Shown: one piece after another, positions 1 through 9,791 of the stretch | How the letters are laid out: every line of letters starts with the position of its first letter | Numbering within the stretch: position 1 is the first letter of the stretch | DNA from: Flavobacterium sp. JAS | GTDB lineage: Bacteria > Bacteroidota > Bacteroidia > Flavobacteriales > Flavobacteriaceae | NCBI RefSeq assembly: GCF_020991455.1 | Contig: NZ_JAJMOX010000008.1 | Location: 124,001 to 188,000 of the forward strand | DNA: 64,000 nucleotides | Direction: 5' to 3' | The notes under the pieces: model-generated | The model's input: the letters and a program-made list of their open reading frames with translations, nothing else | Databases searched by the model: none | What the model was told of the DNA's origin: nothing | Position numbers and translations under genes: made by a program

Positions 1-855
1 AAATATGTTCCTAAAAACGAATTTGCTGATATCAGAATTGCTTTTACTGGAAGTGGCGCAGGAGGCTGGTCAGCATTAGGAACACTTTCCTCTTATTCTT
101 CGTCTCAAAATGAAGCCTCAATGCGTTTAGGGCCACTTAAGGCAGATGACGAATCATCAAACATAGGTCTCATATTACATGAATTTGGACATGCGCTAGG
201 ATTAGTCCATGAACAAACAAGTCCTGCAGCAAATATTAATTGGAACTTACCAAAAGTTTATAAGTATTATAAGGATCTTATGGCATGGTCTAACGAAGAT
301 GTAGATCGATGGGTGATTAAAAAACACGTTGATTACGATACAGATTATAGTACATACGATCCTCTGTCTATAATGCATTATTATATAGATAAAGCTCTTA
401 CAACTGATGGAGTTGGTGTACCTGAAACCAAAGAGTTATCAATTCTTGATATGAAATCAATAAATAAATGGTATCCATTTCCAATTGTATCTGTTTTAGA
501 ATCGGGACAAAGTATACGTGATCTTCCTTGGAGTAAACGTATAAAATCTCCCAATGGCAAATATTCTCTCGAATTTAATAATGGTCTTCTACAAATAATA
601 GATTTAAATGAGAACAACGTTATCTGGAAAGTTGGAGATTATAATTATCGCTATAAATCAAATTGCTATTTCGAGTCAACAACCGGAAATATTATAATTA
701 AAGGGGCAAGATTTGCTGGTTTCCCAACAAGTATAACATGGGTCAGTAATACATCTGGATTTCCCGGAGCAGAACTTTATTTGCGAGATGATGGTAATCT
801 TGAACTAATACAAAATGGAATTGTAAGATGGTCTTCTAAAAATGGAAAAATATAA
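1..855 (+). CDS. Astacin-like zinc metalloprotease with lectin-like C-terminal domain (5' partial)
   Basis: The frame is open from the first base, so the start lies outside the window. The visible part begins inside the catalytic domain and contains HEFGHALGLVHE, the HExxHxxGxxH zinc motif of metzincins; the downstream SIMHYY matches the Met-turn of astacins (M12A), with the tyrosine that follows it in this family. The last ~120 residues (GQSIRDLPW, SPNGKYSLEF, then LYLRDDGNLELI and a terminal W) look like a bulb-type mannose-lectin (B_lectin) beta-prism. The protein is probably secreted, but its signal peptide is not in view. A strong hairpin terminator follows 14 bases after the stop. The family assignment is secure; the substrate is unknown. 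Confidence 0.8.
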   Translation, partial: KYVPKNEFADIRIAFTGSGAGGWSALGTLSSYSSSQNEASMRLGPLKADDESSNIGLILHEFGHALGLVHEQTSPAANINWNLPKVYKYYKDLMAWSNEDVDRWVIKKHVDYDTDYSTYDPLSIMHYYIDKALTTDGVGVPETKELSILDMKSINKWYPFPIVSVLESGQSIRDLPWSKRIKSPNGKYSLEFNNGLLQIIDLNENNVIWKVGDYNYRYKSNCYFESTTGNIIIKGARFAGFPTSITWVSNTSGFPGAELYLRDDGNLELIQNGIVRWSSKNGKI

Positions 856-868
856 ATACTAAAATTTT

Positions 869-904
869 AAAATCCGATATTTTAACGAATATCGGATTTT
901 TTCA
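869..904 (+). terminator. Rho-independent terminator after the metalloprotease
   Basis: The arms AAATCCGATATT and AATATCGGATTT pair perfectly around a 6-base loop and are followed by a T run. Confidence 0.85.
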
Positions 905-1077
905 TTTATGAAAAAACATTCCGTATCCACTAAAAATGATCTTCTTTATCTATACTATAACCAACAGCAGTTAAATATTTCATCATTCATAAAATTTACA
1001 TTTTTAATAACTAAAAGCAACTTTACAGAGTCAAACTATTCACTACTTTTACATTTCCAATAAATTTAAATCTACTT

Positions 1078-2823
1078 ATGAAATTATTATATTCTTATAT
1101 AATCAAACACAAAATGCTTTTGTTTTTTGCTTTGATTATGGCTTCCATCAACATTTGTTTCAGTTTATCAGACTCTGTAATTACCGGTAAATTAATGCAG
1201 GATTGCGGGGTTGGTTTGCATAAATATGCTGGAAACGAAATCGGTTTTATAAAATCTTTATCGTTCTGGCTGGGTCTTTCGCTTGGTGCTGCAATGATTT
1301 CCAGAATTACCAAAAACTTTCAGGATTACTTTACCAATGTTGTGATTCAACGCACCGGAGCACAAATGTATACTGACGGAATTAAAAAGTCTCTTGATCT
1401 GCCTTTTGCAGAATTTGAGGATCAACGAAGTGGTGAAACTTTGAGCAAACTAACTAAAGTACGTTCTGATTCTGAAAAACTAATTACACTCTCGATCTCT
1501 TTAATTTTTCAAACTATTATCGGATTCATATTTGTGATTGTTTATGTTGCCCGAATCGATTATCGCATTTCGATCATCTTTTTGATTACAGCTCCAATTA
1601 TTGCCTTGATTAGTTCATATCTTGGAAAAAAGATCAAAATTGTTTCCCGAAAAATTGTCAATCAAACTAATGCTTTGGCAGGTTCTACAACCGAAAGTTT
1701 AAGAAATATCGAGCTTGTAAAAAGCCTTGGATTAACGTATCAGGAAGAAAAACGTCTGAACTTAAATACATTCAAAATTCTACATCTTGAATTAGAAAAA
1801 ATACGCTTTATCAGAAGTTTGAGTTTTATTCAGGGAACAACTGTTCACTTTTTAAGAACTTGCGTTGTTTTTACATTATATTATTTCTTGTTTGGAAATA
1901 AAATTATCGTGGGTGATTTATTAACAATGGTATTTTTTACTTTCTTCATTTTTGGTCCTTTACAAGAATTAGGAAATTTCATTATTGCTTTGAATGAAAC
2001 CAAAGTCTCAATGGAAAATTTCAAAACCTTATTAAGCGCTCCAAAAGAATTTCGTCCTAAGAATCCAAAACATGTTGGAGCGATTCAATCTTTGCTTTTT
2101 TCTAATGTGAGTTTTCAACATAAAACGGCAAAATTTAAAGCGGTAGAAAACATTGATTTTGACATTAAACAAGGTGAAACCGTTGCTTTTGTTGGTCCGT
2201 CCGGTTCCGGAAAAACTACTTTAGTAAAACTACTCGTTGGTTTATACACGCCCGCCGAAGGAAAAGTTCTTTATAATGATATTGATTCTACCGAAATTGA
2301 TTTACTGGATTTAAGAAAACAATTAGGTTTCGTAACGCAAGATGCTCAATTATTCTCAGGAACAATCCGTGAGAATTTATTGTTCGTAAAACCAAATGCT
2401 ACAGACGAAGATTTATACGACGCTTTAAAAAGAGCAAGTTGCGAAAAATTGCTACATCGTGCTGAAGACGGTTTAAACACAACAATTGGTGAAGGCGGAA
2501 TCAAAGTTTCAGGTGGAGAAAAACAACGTTTGTCAATTGCTCGCGCTATTTTAAGAAATCCGAATTTATTGATTTTCGACGAAGCAACTTCTGCATTAGA
2601 TTCTATTACTGAGGAAGAAATCAATGCTACAATCAGAAATATATCAGATCAAAACAGAATCACAGTTTTAATTGCACACAGATTATCTACTGTAATGCAC
2701 GCTGATAAAATATTTGTATTAGAACAAGGAAAAATTATCGAGCAAGGAAAACATGATGATTTAATACTTGAAAAAGGTTTGTATTACGCTATGTGGCGTC
2801 AGCAAATTGGGGAACGCAAGTAA
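1078..2823 (+). CDS. ABC transporter, fused permease and ATP-binding protein (exporter type)
   Basis: The protein has 581 residues, the usual size of a type I ABC exporter half-transporter that works as a dimer. Residues ~10-310 hold about six membrane segments. The nucleotide-binding domain has Walker A GPSGSGKTT (373-381), a Q-loop (VTQD, ~419), signature VSGGEKQ (477-483), Walker B with D-loop LLIFDEATSALD (497-508) and the H-loop histidine in AHRLST (~535). The ATG at 1078 gives the first full transmembrane helix. The substrate cannot be told from sequence; lipids, drugs and peptides are all possible. The gene stands alone, and its stop is less than 15 bases from the repeat-bounded GxxExxY module. 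Confidence 0.92.
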   Translation: MKLLYSYIIKHKMLLFFALIMASINICFSLSDSVITGKLMQDCGVGLHKYAGNEIGFIKSLSFWLGLSLGAAMISRITKNFQDYFTNVVIQRTGAQMYTDGIKKSLDLPFAEFEDQRSGETLSKLTKVRSDSEKLITLSISLIFQTIIGFIFVIVYVARIDYRISIIFLITAPIIALISSYLGKKIKIVSRKIVNQTNALAGSTTESLRNIELVKSLGLTYQEEKRLNLNTFKILHLELEKIRFIRSLSFIQGTTVHFLRTCVVFTLYYFLFGNKIIVGDLLTMVFFTFFIFGPLQELGNFIIALNETKVSMENFKTLLSAPKEFRPKNPKHVGAIQSLLFSNVSFQHKTAKFKAVENIDFDIKQGETVAFVGPSGSGKTTLVKLLVGLYTPAEGKVLYNDIDSTEIDLLDLRKQLGFVTQDAQLFSGTIRENLLFVKPNATDEDLYDALKRASCEKLLHRAEDGLNTTIGEGGIKVSGGEKQRLSIARAILRNPNLLIFDEATSALDSITEEEINATIRNISDQNRITVLIAHRLSTVMHADKIFVLEQGKIIEQGKHDDLILEKGLYYAMWRQQIGERK

Positions 2824-2831
2824 GTTTTTTT

Positions 2832-2890
2832 TTAATCTCGCAAAGTCGCGGAGTCGCAAAGTTTTTTTTATATGCTTTGCGACTTTCCTT
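2832..2890. repeat. Left inverted-repeat flank of the GxxExxY module
   Basis: This flank carries AATCTCGCAAAGTCGCGGA, then the hairpin arms GTCGCAAAG (2853-2861) and CTTTGCGAC (2875-2883). The whole block is nearly the reverse complement of the block at 3355-3408, so the two enclose the gene at 2923-3300 as terminal inverted repeats. It also sits where a terminator of the ABC gene would be. Confidence 0.8.
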
Positions 2891-2922
2891 TTTCTATAAT
2901 TTAAGTTTTTAAGTTGATAAGC

Positions 2923-3300
2923 CTAAAGATTAGATACTACTCTTTTGATTCCAAATTTAATGATTGGTACATTAAAGTTTATTAATAAACCTAATTTCAT
3001 TTTTGTAATTTTAAGATAAGTCAAAACTTGTTTAGCGTGAATGTCTGTAATTTGCTCAATTGATTTTATCTCTAAAATAACTTTATTCTCGACTATCAAA
3101 TCTGATCTAAATCCGATATCTAGTTTAATTCCATCCCAAAGAACTGGCAATGTTTTTTGTCTCTCGACCGATAATCCTCTTTTAACTAATTCATGATATA
3201 ATATCACCTCATAAACAGATTCTAATAAACCAGGTCCCAACTTTACATGTATTTTATAACATGCATCAACTACGATAGCTGAAATTTCATTTTCCGTCAT
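2923..3300 (-). CDS. GxxExxY protein (PDDEXK_3-like)
   Basis: This 125-residue protein carries the family motif GLLESVY (within GPGLLESVY), then D-I-G-F-R-S-D-L and VILEIKS, which resemble the acidic and E-x-K positions of a PD-(D/E)xK nuclease fold. The family (TIGR04256/PF13366 as I recall it) is widespread, often in many copies per genome, and its function is not established. The gene is on its own between two convergently ending core genes and is bounded on both sides by the same inverted repeat. A nuclease activity is inference from the fold only. Confidence 0.85.
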   Translation of the reverse strand: MTENEISAIVVDACYKIHVKLGPGLLESVYEVILYHELVKRGLSVERQKTLPVLWDGIKLDIGFRSDLIVENKVILEIKSIEQITDIHAKQVLTYLKITKMKLGLLINFNVPIIKFGIKRVVSNL

Positions 3301-3354
3301 TTTTCTTTTTACAAATATAAAGAAAAAACTTACAAATAATATTTAACTTAATAA

Positions 3355-3408
3355 AAAAAGTCGCAAAGCATTTTAAAACTTTGCGACTTTGCGTCTTTGC
3401 GAGATTAA
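3355..3408. repeat. Right inverted-repeat flank of the GxxExxY module
   Basis: GTCGCAAAG (3360-3368) pairs with CTTTGCGAC (3379-3387), followed by TTTGCGTCTTTGCGAGATT. Read on the minus strand this reproduces the left flank (2832-2890) with only a few changes. It ends about 10 bases before the alaS stop codon, so it may also act as the alaS terminator. Confidence 0.8.
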
Positions 3409-3417
3409 AAACATTTG

Positions 3418-6054
3418 CTACTTCACAAAATCAATTGCGTGAGCCAAAGCCTCTGCAACTCCATTTGCATTTTTACCTTTTCCAGATGCGAAGAAAGGCT
3501 GACCTCCTCCGTTTCCTTCAATATATTTTCCTAATTCTTTGATAACAGCATTTGCATTTAAGCTTTTGCTTGCTACCAATTCTTTAGAGATGTAACAGTG
3601 AATATTTGGCAAACCATCTTCTATTGAAGCTAAAAACACAAACGAATCAGCTTTTGAACTTCCTAAAGCAGAAGCCAAATCTTTAGTTGAAGCCATGCTT
3701 AAATCTACTTGCTTCGCAAGGAAATTTACTCCGTTTACTTCTTGGAAATCTTTCTCTAATTCAGATTTTAAAGCACCTACTTTTTCTTTAAGTAATTGCT
3801 CCACTTGTTTTTTCAATTTTGCATTATCATCCTGCAAAGAAGCCACTGATTTTAAAATATCCTGTGGATTTTTTAATGTTTCTTTTATTTCAGATAAAGT
3901 ATTCTCCTGATTTTGATAGAAGTCTTTTACTGCATCACCTGTAATCGCTTCAATACGACGAATTCCAGCCGCTACTGCACCTTCAGAAATAATTTTGAAA
4001 TGCCAGATTTCTGCCGTATTTTTCACGTGAATTCCACCGCAAAGTTCTTTACTTTCTCCAAATTCAATCATACGAACATTATCTCCATATTTCTCTCCAA
4101 ATAAAGCCATTGCACCTTTATCTAATGCTTCTTTTATCGGAATATTTCTGTGTTCTACCAATTGCAATTGTGCTTCAATTTGCGCATTTACACTTGCTTC
4201 AACCTGACGTAATTCTTCATCTGAAACTTTAGAAAAATGCGAAAAGTCAAAACGCAAATAGTTAGGATTTACCAATGATCCTTTTTGCTCTACATGAGTT
4301 CCCAAAAGGTTTCTTAAAGCCAAATGCATTAAATGCGTAGCCGAGTGATTTTTAGAAGTTGAACCTCTTAAATCGTTATTTACTTTTGCTACAAAACCAG
4401 CTTCAATATTTTCCGGTAATTGTTTTGCAAAATGCAAAATCAAATTGTTCTCTTTTTTAGTGTCAATGATTTCAATAGTTTCATTTGCAGAAACCAAAGT
4501 TCCTTTATCCCCAACTTGTCCTCCACCTTCTGGATAAAATGGCGTATTGTCTAAAACGATTTGGTATAAAATTCCGTCTTTCTTAGAATCAACTTTACGG
4601 ATTCTGGTAATTTTCACTTCATTCTCTACTTTATCGTAACCAACGAAAGTTTCTACATTTCCAGGGATCAAAACCGTCCAGTCTTCTGTAGAAACTTCTG
4701 ATGCCGCGCGTGAACGATTTTTTTGTTCCTGCATCGATGCATCAAATTCTGTTTCGTTAAAAGACATTCCTTTTTCTTTCAGAATCAAAGCTGTTAAATC
4801 TTTCGGGAAACCAAAAGTATCGTATAACTCGAATGCTTTTGCTCCAGAAACTTCTGAACCTTGAGTTTGTGCAATTACGTTATCTAACAATTGTAATCCT
4901 TGGTCAAGAGTTCTTAAAAAAGAAGCTTCTTCTTCACGGATTACATTCGTAACTAATTGTTGCTGTGATTTGATTTCAGGAAAAAATTCTCCCATTTGGT
5001 TTGCCAAAACTTCAACCAATTTATTGATAAAAGGCTCTTTTGTACCCAAAAATGTAAATCCGTAACGAATTGCACGACGTAAAATTCTACGAATTACATA
5101 ACCAGCACCAGTGTTTGATGGTAATTGTCCGTCGGCAATTGCGAATGCAACCGCACGAACGTGATCTACAACTACACGAATTGCAATATTGGTTTTATTT
5201 TGTTCTTCGCTGATGTTTTTTACTTCATCAGATGTATATTTTAAACCTGTAATTTGTTCTACTTTCTCAATAAGCGGCGTAAAAACATCCGTATCATAAT
5301 TAGATGTTTTGCCTTGCAAAGCCATACACAAACGTTCAAATCCCATTCCGGTATCTACGTGTTGTGCAGGAAGTTTTTCAAGAGATCCATCAGCTTTACG
5401 GTTGAATTCCATGAATACATTATTCCAAATTTCAACTACTTGCGGGTGATCATTGTTTACAAGACTTTTTCCTGAAACTAATGCTTTTTCTTCTGGAGTA
5501 CGTAAATCAACGTGAATTTCAGAACAAGGTCCACATGGTCCCTGATCTCCCATTTCCCAGAAATTATCTTTTTTATTTCCAAGAATAATTCTGTCCTCAT
5601 CAATTAAGGTTTTCCAGATATCCCAAGCTTCCTGATCAAAAGGAACATTATCTTCTTTGCTTCCCTCAAAAACAGAAACATATAGATTTTCTTTTGGAAT
5701 TTTATAAACTTCCGTCAATAATTGCCATGCCCAGTTAATTGCTTCTTTTTTGAAATAATCTCCAAAAGACCAGTTACCCAACATTTCGAACATAGTATGG
5801 TGATAGGTATCAAAACCTACATCTTCAAGATCGTTATGCTTTCCAGAAACACGAAGACATTTTTGCGTATCGGCTATTCTTTTGCTTTTTGGTGTTCCGT
5901 TTCCTAAGAAATATTCTTTAAACTGGGCCATTCCCGAATTATTGAACATAAGAGTTGGATCGTCTTTAAGAACGATTGGAGCAGAAGGAACAATTAAGTG
6001 CCCGTTGCTTTTAAAAAAGTCTAGAAATTGTTTACGTACGTCTTGTGATTTCAT
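3418..6054 (-). CDS. alaS: Alanine--tRNA ligase
   Basis: The protein has 878 residues, the full length expected of bacterial AlaRS, which charges tRNA-Ala in the cytoplasm. The N-terminal class II catalytic core includes [17 protein letters not shown]. The editing domain carries the zinc site as HSATHLMH (HxxxH) and CGGIHV (CxxxH), with the family motif [11 protein letters not shown] just before it. The C-terminal oligomerization/C-Ala part includes a coiled coil ([19 protein letters not shown]) and the glycine-rich end [12 protein letters not shown]. The start [14 protein letters not shown] is typical. It is divergent from the M23 gene and nothing about it is unusual. Confidence 0.98.
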   Translation of the reverse strand: MKSQDVRKQFLDFFKSNGHLIVPSAPIVLKDDPTLMFNNSGMAQFKEYFLGNGTPKSKRIADTQKCLRVSGKHNDLEDVGFDTYHHTMFEMLGNWSFGDYFKKEAINWAWQLLTEVYKIPKENLYVSVFEGSKEDNVPFDQEAWDIWKTLIDEDRIILGNKKDNFWEMGDQGPCGPCSEIHVDLRTPEEKALVSGKSLVNNDHPQVVEIWNNVFMEFNRKADGSLEKLPAQHVDTGMGFERLCMALQGKTSNYDTDVFTPLIEKVEQITGLKYTSDEVKNISEEQNKTNIAIRVVVDHVRAVAFAIADGQLPSNTGAGYVIRRILRRAIRYGFTFLGTKEPFINKLVEVLANQMGEFFPEIKSQQQLVTNVIREEEASFLRTLDQGLQLLDNVIAQTQGSEVSGAKAFELYDTFGFPKDLTALILKEKGMSFNETEFDASMQEQKNRSRAASEVSTEDWTVLIPGNVETFVGYDKVENEVKITRIRKVDSKKDGILYQIVLDNTPFYPEGGGQVGDKGTLVSANETIEIIDTKKENNLILHFAKQLPENIEAGFVAKVNNDLRGSTSKNHSATHLMHLALRNLLGTHVEQKGSLVNPNYLRFDFSHFSKVSDEELRQVEASVNAQIEAQLQLVEHRNIPIKEALDKGAMALFGEKYGDNVRMIEFGESKELCGGIHVKNTAEIWHFKIISEGAVAAGIRRIEAITGDAVKDFYQNQENTLSEIKETLKNPQDILKSVASLQDDNAKLKKQVEQLLKEKVGALKSELEKDFQEVNGVNFLAKQVDLSMASTKDLASALGSSKADSFVFLASIEDGLPNIHCYISKELVASKSLNANAVIKELGKYIEGNGGGQPFFASGKGKNANGVAEALAHAIDFVK

Positions 6055-6072
6055 GTTATAATTAGAAAATAT

Positions 6073-6213
6073 GATAATGTGATAATTTGATAATTAAAAA
6101 ATGTGCTTATTTGAAAATGTGACAATTGGATAACTTTTAAATAAAAACTTAAAGTGCAAGACAATAAATTTCCCTTTTAAAACATTATCTAATTATCAAA
6201 TTGACACATTATC
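6073..6213. repeat. Inverted copies of a 23-bp dispersed repeat
   Basis: In the 263-base gap between alaS and the M23 gene, a 23-base A/T-rich unit at 6073-6095 (starting GATAATGTGATAATTTG) recurs as its reverse complement at 6191-6213 with two differences. A third copy in direct orientation is at 13911-13933. Confidence 0.7.
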
Positions 6214-6317
6214 TAATTGTATTTATTCTTGAAAAAAAGCTTCGAACAACTGAAACATTTATTAAATTTGTTCGACTAACTTATTTTACAAGCTGCAAAA
6301 ATAGGGTATTTTAAAAT

Positions 6318-7295
6318 ATGGCGAAAGTAAAATATTATTACGACTCAGAAAATCTGGCTTATACGAAAATAAAAACCAGAAAAAGAATCAAAATTGGTTA
6401 CGCATTACTGTTTTTGCTAGCTTCTGCACTCTTTGGATTTTTAGTTTTTGTGCTTTTAATCAATACCCCTTACTTTGAAACGCCAAAAGATCGTTTACAG
6501 ACACGTGAACTTGAAAATTTGAAATTGCAATACGCGATTCTAAACAAAAAAATGGACGAAATTGATGATGTTACAGAAGCATTAGAAAATAGAGACAATA
6601 ATATATACCGGGTTTATTTTAATAAAACTGAAATTCCGGATTCTATTCGAAAGGCAGGCTTTAGAGATCCTAATAGGTACAAAAAATTAGAAGGTTATAA
6701 TAATTCTCAGTTGGTATTAAATACCACAAAACGAATTGACAGATTGTCTAAAGAATTAGCGATTCAATCGAAATCATTAGACGAAATTTTGAAACTGGCA
6801 AGCGTAAAAGGTAACTTATTACTGGCGATTCCGGCGATTCAGCCTGTTAGTAATGAGAATTTGAAACGAATGGCTTCGGGTTTTGGCTATCGAACTGACC
6901 CTTTCACGAAAGTGCGAAAAATGCATAACGGGATGGATTTTACTGCCAACACGGGTTCTCCTGTTTATGCCACCGGCGATGGTGTTGTAGAAAGAGCAGA
7001 TGCCGCAGCGTCAGGATTTGGAAATCATATTGTGATCAGGCATGGTTTTGGATACGAAAGTTTATACGCCCATTTGAGCAAATACAACTGCAGACCCGGA
7101 CAACATGTCAAACGCGGTGATGTAATTGGGTATGTGGGAAGTACCGGAAGATCTGAAGGTCCGCACTGCCATTATGAAGTTCATAAAGACGGAAAAGTCG
7201 TAAACCCCCTGAATTTTTATTACGGAAATATGTCAGCTGTCGAATATGTCGCAATTTCGCAAATGGCAAATCAAGAGAATCAATCATTAGATTAA
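6318..7295 (+). CDS. M23 family peptidase, membrane-anchored LytM-type
   Basis: The protein (325 residues) has a cytoplasmic basic N-terminus, one membrane helix (~26-48), a coiled-coil stretch (~58-92 and 130-160) and a C-terminal LytM/M23 domain. The zinc-binding and catalytic pattern is complete: H203 and D207 (HNGMD), H252 (YAHLSKY), H283 and H285 (PHCHYEVH). It should cleave peptidoglycan cross-links in the periplasm or activate an amidase. The MerR-type regulator follows 48 bases downstream and is probably co-transcribed. This linkage is common in Flavobacteriaceae as I recall, but its meaning is not known. Confidence 0.92.
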   Translation: MAKVKYYYDSENLAYTKIKTRKRIKIGYALLFLLASALFGFLVFVLLINTPYFETPKDRLQTRELENLKLQYAILNKKMDEIDDVTEALENRDNNIYRVYFNKTEIPDSIRKAGFRDPNRYKKLEGYNNSQLVLNTTKRIDRLSKELAIQSKSLDEILKLASVKGNLLLAIPAIQPVSNENLKRMASGFGYRTDPFTKVRKMHNGMDFTANTGSPVYATGDGVVERADAAASGFGNHIVIRHGFGYESLYAHLSKYNCRPGQHVKRGDVIGYVGSTGRSEGPHCHYEVHKDGKVVNPLNFYYGNMSAVEYVAISQMANQENQSLD

Positions 7296-7343
7296 TACTG
7301 TAAAAAGTAGTATTTTTGGAATAAAATAGAAAATTAAAAAATC

Positions 7344-7676
7344 ATGCATATTGAGCTTTCAAAAGATAAAAGATATTATAGCATTGGCGAAGTAGCCAAA
7401 GCCTTTAATGTCAATGCATCATTGATTCGTTTTTGGGATAGCGAATTTGACATTTTGAAACCTAAAAAGAATGCCAAAGGCAATCGAATGTTTACTCCTG
7501 ACGATATTACGAACCTGCAATTGATCTATCATTTGGTCAAAGAAAGAGGTTTTACTCTTGAAGGTGCCAAAACACATTTGAAAGAAGGACAAAAGAAAAC
7601 ATTAGATAAATTCGAAGTAATACGTAAATTAGAGACCATAAAAACACAATTAAACGAAATTAAGAACGAATTATAG
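7344..7676 (+). CDS. MerR family transcriptional regulator
   Basis: This 110-residue protein starts with the winged-helix signature YYSIGEVAKAFNVNASLIRFWD and continues with GNRMFTPDDI, as in MerR/HTH_17 proteins. It lacks the C-terminal cysteines of metal sensors and ends in a short helix suitable for dimerization. It lies 48 bases after the M23 gene. A TATTTTTG element at 7311-7318 could be a -7 box, but no convincing -33 element is present. Ligand unknown. Confidence 0.88.
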   Translation: MHIELSKDKRYYSIGEVAKAFNVNASLIRFWDSEFDILKPKKNAKGNRMFTPDDITNLQLIYHLVKERGFTLEGAKTHLKEGQKKTLDKFEVIRKLETIKTQLNEIKNEL

Positions 7677-7722
7677 TATATTTATTAAATAAAATTTAGA
7701 AACAAACTTAAATTAAATACAC

Positions 7723-8310
7723 ATGAAAAGATTTTTGCCTTGGATTATTGGAGCTGTTGTTATTTTTGCAATTTACAGCTGGGTTAAAGGAATTAATAAT
7801 ACTGCTGTAACATTAAGTCAAACTGTAGAGCAATCTTGGGGAGATGTACAAACGGCTTATCAAAGACGTAATGACCTTATTGGAAACTTGGTAAACACTG
7901 TAAAAGGTGCCGCTGATTTTGAAAAATCAACTTTAACAGCTGTTATCGAAGCTCGTGCAAAAGCAACTAGTGTAACTGTAGATCCATCTAATATTACACC
8001 TGAGCAACTTGCTGAATTCAACAAAGCTCAAAGTGGTGTATCTTCATCTTTGTCAAGATTATTGGTTTCTGTTGAACAATATCCAACATTAAAAGCAAAT
8101 GAGAATTTCTTGAAATTACAAGACGAATTAGCCAGTACAGAAAATCAAATTTTAACCGCAAGAACTCGTTTTAACGAAGCTGTTAAACCTTACAACAGCC
8201 ATATTAAAACATTCCCTAACAGCTTGTTTGCTGGTATGTTTGGTTTCAAAGAAAAAGCATATTTCAATGCTGTTGAAGGAGCTGATAAACCAGTTGAAGT
8301 AAAATTCTAA
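7723..8310 (+). CDS. LemA family protein
   Basis: The protein (195 residues) has an N-terminal membrane helix (~4-20) and the alpha-helical LemA body, recognizable from WGDVQTAYQRRNDLIGNLV and the ending EKAYFNA. LemA proteins are membrane proteins of poorly defined function, typically next to TPM-domain proteins, and that is the case here with two TPM genes following. The three genes form a likely operon with gaps of 81 and 3 bases. Confidence 0.93.
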   Translation: MKRFLPWIIGAVVIFAIYSWVKGINNTAVTLSQTVEQSWGDVQTAYQRRNDLIGNLVNTVKGAADFEKSTLTAVIEARAKATSVTVDPSNITPEQLAEFNKAQSGVSSSLSRLLVSVEQYPTLKANENFLKLQDELASTENQILTARTRFNEAVKPYNSHIKTFPNSLFAGMFGFKEKAYFNAVEGADKPVEVKF

Positions 8311-8391
8311 GAACAATTTAATATTTTTGATTAACGATTTTATATTGCAATCCGGTCTAAAATCGTTAATCTAATATCTAAAATAACTCCA

Positions 8392-8829
8392 ATGTCACAA
8401 GTAGAAGATTTTTTATCCAAAGAAGATGAACAAGTAATTGTTGAAGCTATTCGCGTGGCCGAAAAAAATACTTCTGGCGAAATTAGAGTACATATAGAAC
8501 AAACAACTTCTAAAGTTCCTTTTGACAGGGCTTTAGAAGTTTTTTATGAATTAAAAATGAATGAAACCCAACTTCAAAACGGGGTTTTATTTTACTTTGC
8601 TGTAGCAGATAAAACTTTTGCTATTTGTGGAGACAAAGGCATAAATGATGTTGTAGCATCAGATTTTTGGGATTGTACCAAAGATGCAATGGTAGCACAA
8701 TTTAAATCAGGAAACTTTAAACAAGGTATTGTTGACGGTATTTTAAACGCCGGCGAACAATTAAAAAAATACTTTCCGTGGTCTGAAGGTGACACTAACG
8801 AATTATCAAACGAAATATCAAAAGGATAA
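8392..8829 (+). CDS. TPM domain-containing protein (soluble)
   Basis: This 145-residue protein consists of one TPM (TLP18.3/Psb32/MOLO-1) domain, seen as SGEIRVHIEQ, VLFYFAVADKTFAICGDKGI and the C-terminal GIVDGILNAGEQLKKYFP. It has no signal peptide or membrane helix, unlike the next gene, so it probably acts in the cytoplasm or on the inner face of the membrane. Its stop is 3 bases before the next ATG, indicating translational coupling. Confidence 0.9.
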   Translation: MSQVEDFLSKEDEQVIVEAIRVAEKNTSGEIRVHIEQTTSKVPFDRALEVFYELKMNETQLQNGVLFYFAVADKTFAICGDKGINDVVASDFWDCTKDAMVAQFKSGNFKQGIVDGILNAGEQLKKYFPWSEGDTNELSNEISKG

Positions 8830-8832
8830 ACA

Positions 8833-9666
8833 ATGAAAATTTTTAAAACTAAGATCTCAAATTCCAAAAGAATTTTTCAGTTTACCTTTTTGCTAGTAGC
8901 GTTTTTTACCTGTAATTGTATTTTTGCACAGTTTACAATTCCAGAGAAACCAAGTCTTCAAACTTCGGTATATGATTATGCTAATATTTTAAGCGCAAGC
9001 GAAAAAGCACAGCTTGAAGAAAAGCTAATTCGTTACTCTGATTCTACTACTACACAAATTGTAGTTATTACAATCGAAAGTTTAAAAGGCGAAGATGTTA
9101 GTCAATTGGCTACCAAATGGGGACAAACCTGGGGAATTGGAGGAACTGCAAAAGATGATAATGGTGTTGTTATTTTATTGGCTAAAGCCGAAAAGAAAAT
9201 TGCCATTAATCCCGGATATGGAGTTGAAGATCGTTTAACTGCCGGAATTGGCGGAACAATTATCAGAAATATTATTATTCCGGAATTCAAAGCAGGAAGT
9301 TTTTATAATGGTCTTGACAAAGGTACAGATGCTATAATTGATGTCTTTAAAGGGAAATTTAAAGGCGAACGCAAGCAACAATCCAAAGGAAAAAGTTTTC
9401 CTATACTACCTTTTATTGTAATTGTTGTAATTGTATTAATTTTACTGTCTCGAAATAAAGGCGGCGGAGGAAATTCAGGCAATAATAGCGGTGGAGGCCC
9501 TAGCCTGCTCGATGTTATTATTCTAAGTAATCTTGGAAGAAGTGGCGGCGGATTTGGAGGTTTCGGTGGCGGATCATCCGGTGGAGGTTTTGGCGGTGGC
9601 GGAGGCTTCGGAGGAGGTTTTGGCGGCGGCGGATTCTCAGGTGGAGGTTCTAGCGGAGGCTGGTAG
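8833..9666 (+). CDS. TPM domain protein with signal peptide, membrane helix and Gly-rich tail
   Basis: The order of parts in these 277 residues is a signal peptide (cleavage near IFAQF, ~33), an extracytoplasmic TPM domain (YDYANILS, TTQIVVITIESLKGED, GYGVEDRLT), a membrane helix (~190-205, ILPFIVIVVIVLILLS) and a glycine/serine-rich C-terminus made of GGGFGG-like repeats. This is the YgcG-type architecture. The repetitive GGCGGAGG-like DNA makes long spurious open frames on the opposite strand. It is the third gene of the lemA-TPM-TPM operon. Function is unknown beyond a proposed role in membrane protein or respiratory complex maintenance. Confidence 0.92.
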   Translation: MKIFKTKISNSKRIFQFTFLLVAFFTCNCIFAQFTIPEKPSLQTSVYDYANILSASEKAQLEEKLIRYSDSTTTQIVVITIESLKGEDVSQLATKWGQTWGIGGTAKDDNGVVILLAKAEKKIAINPGYGVEDRLTAGIGGTIIRNIIIPEFKAGSFYNGLDKGTDAIIDVFKGKFKGERKQQSKGKSFPILPFIVIVVIVLILLSRNKGGGGNSGNNSGGGPSLLDVIILSNLGRSGGGFGGFGGGSSGGGFGGGGGFGGGFGGGGFSGGGSSGGW

Positions 9667-9669
9667 GTT

Positions 9670-9745
9670 TTTGTTTCAAGTTTTCCTTGTTTCAAACTTT
9701 TTAGTTTCAGCTTTCAAGTTTTTTTAGTTTCTTTCAGGTTAAATA
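9670..9745. repeat. TTTCAAGTTT/TTTCAGGTT simple repeat tract
   Basis: The spacer holds several variants of GTTTCAAG and TTTCAGGTT. The inverse form (CCTGAAACCTGAAACTTGAAAC) occurs at ~18925-18995. This is probably a dispersed intergenic repeat. Confidence 0.45.
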
Positions 9746-9791
9746 AACTAAAATTCATAATTAGTAATTTACAATTCATAATCAAATATAG

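Noticed and set aside
9303..9727. Open frames on both strands rich in Pro or Glu/Val/Ala
   Set aside because: They are the other frames of the glycine-repeat tail of the TPM protein; low-complexity artefacts.
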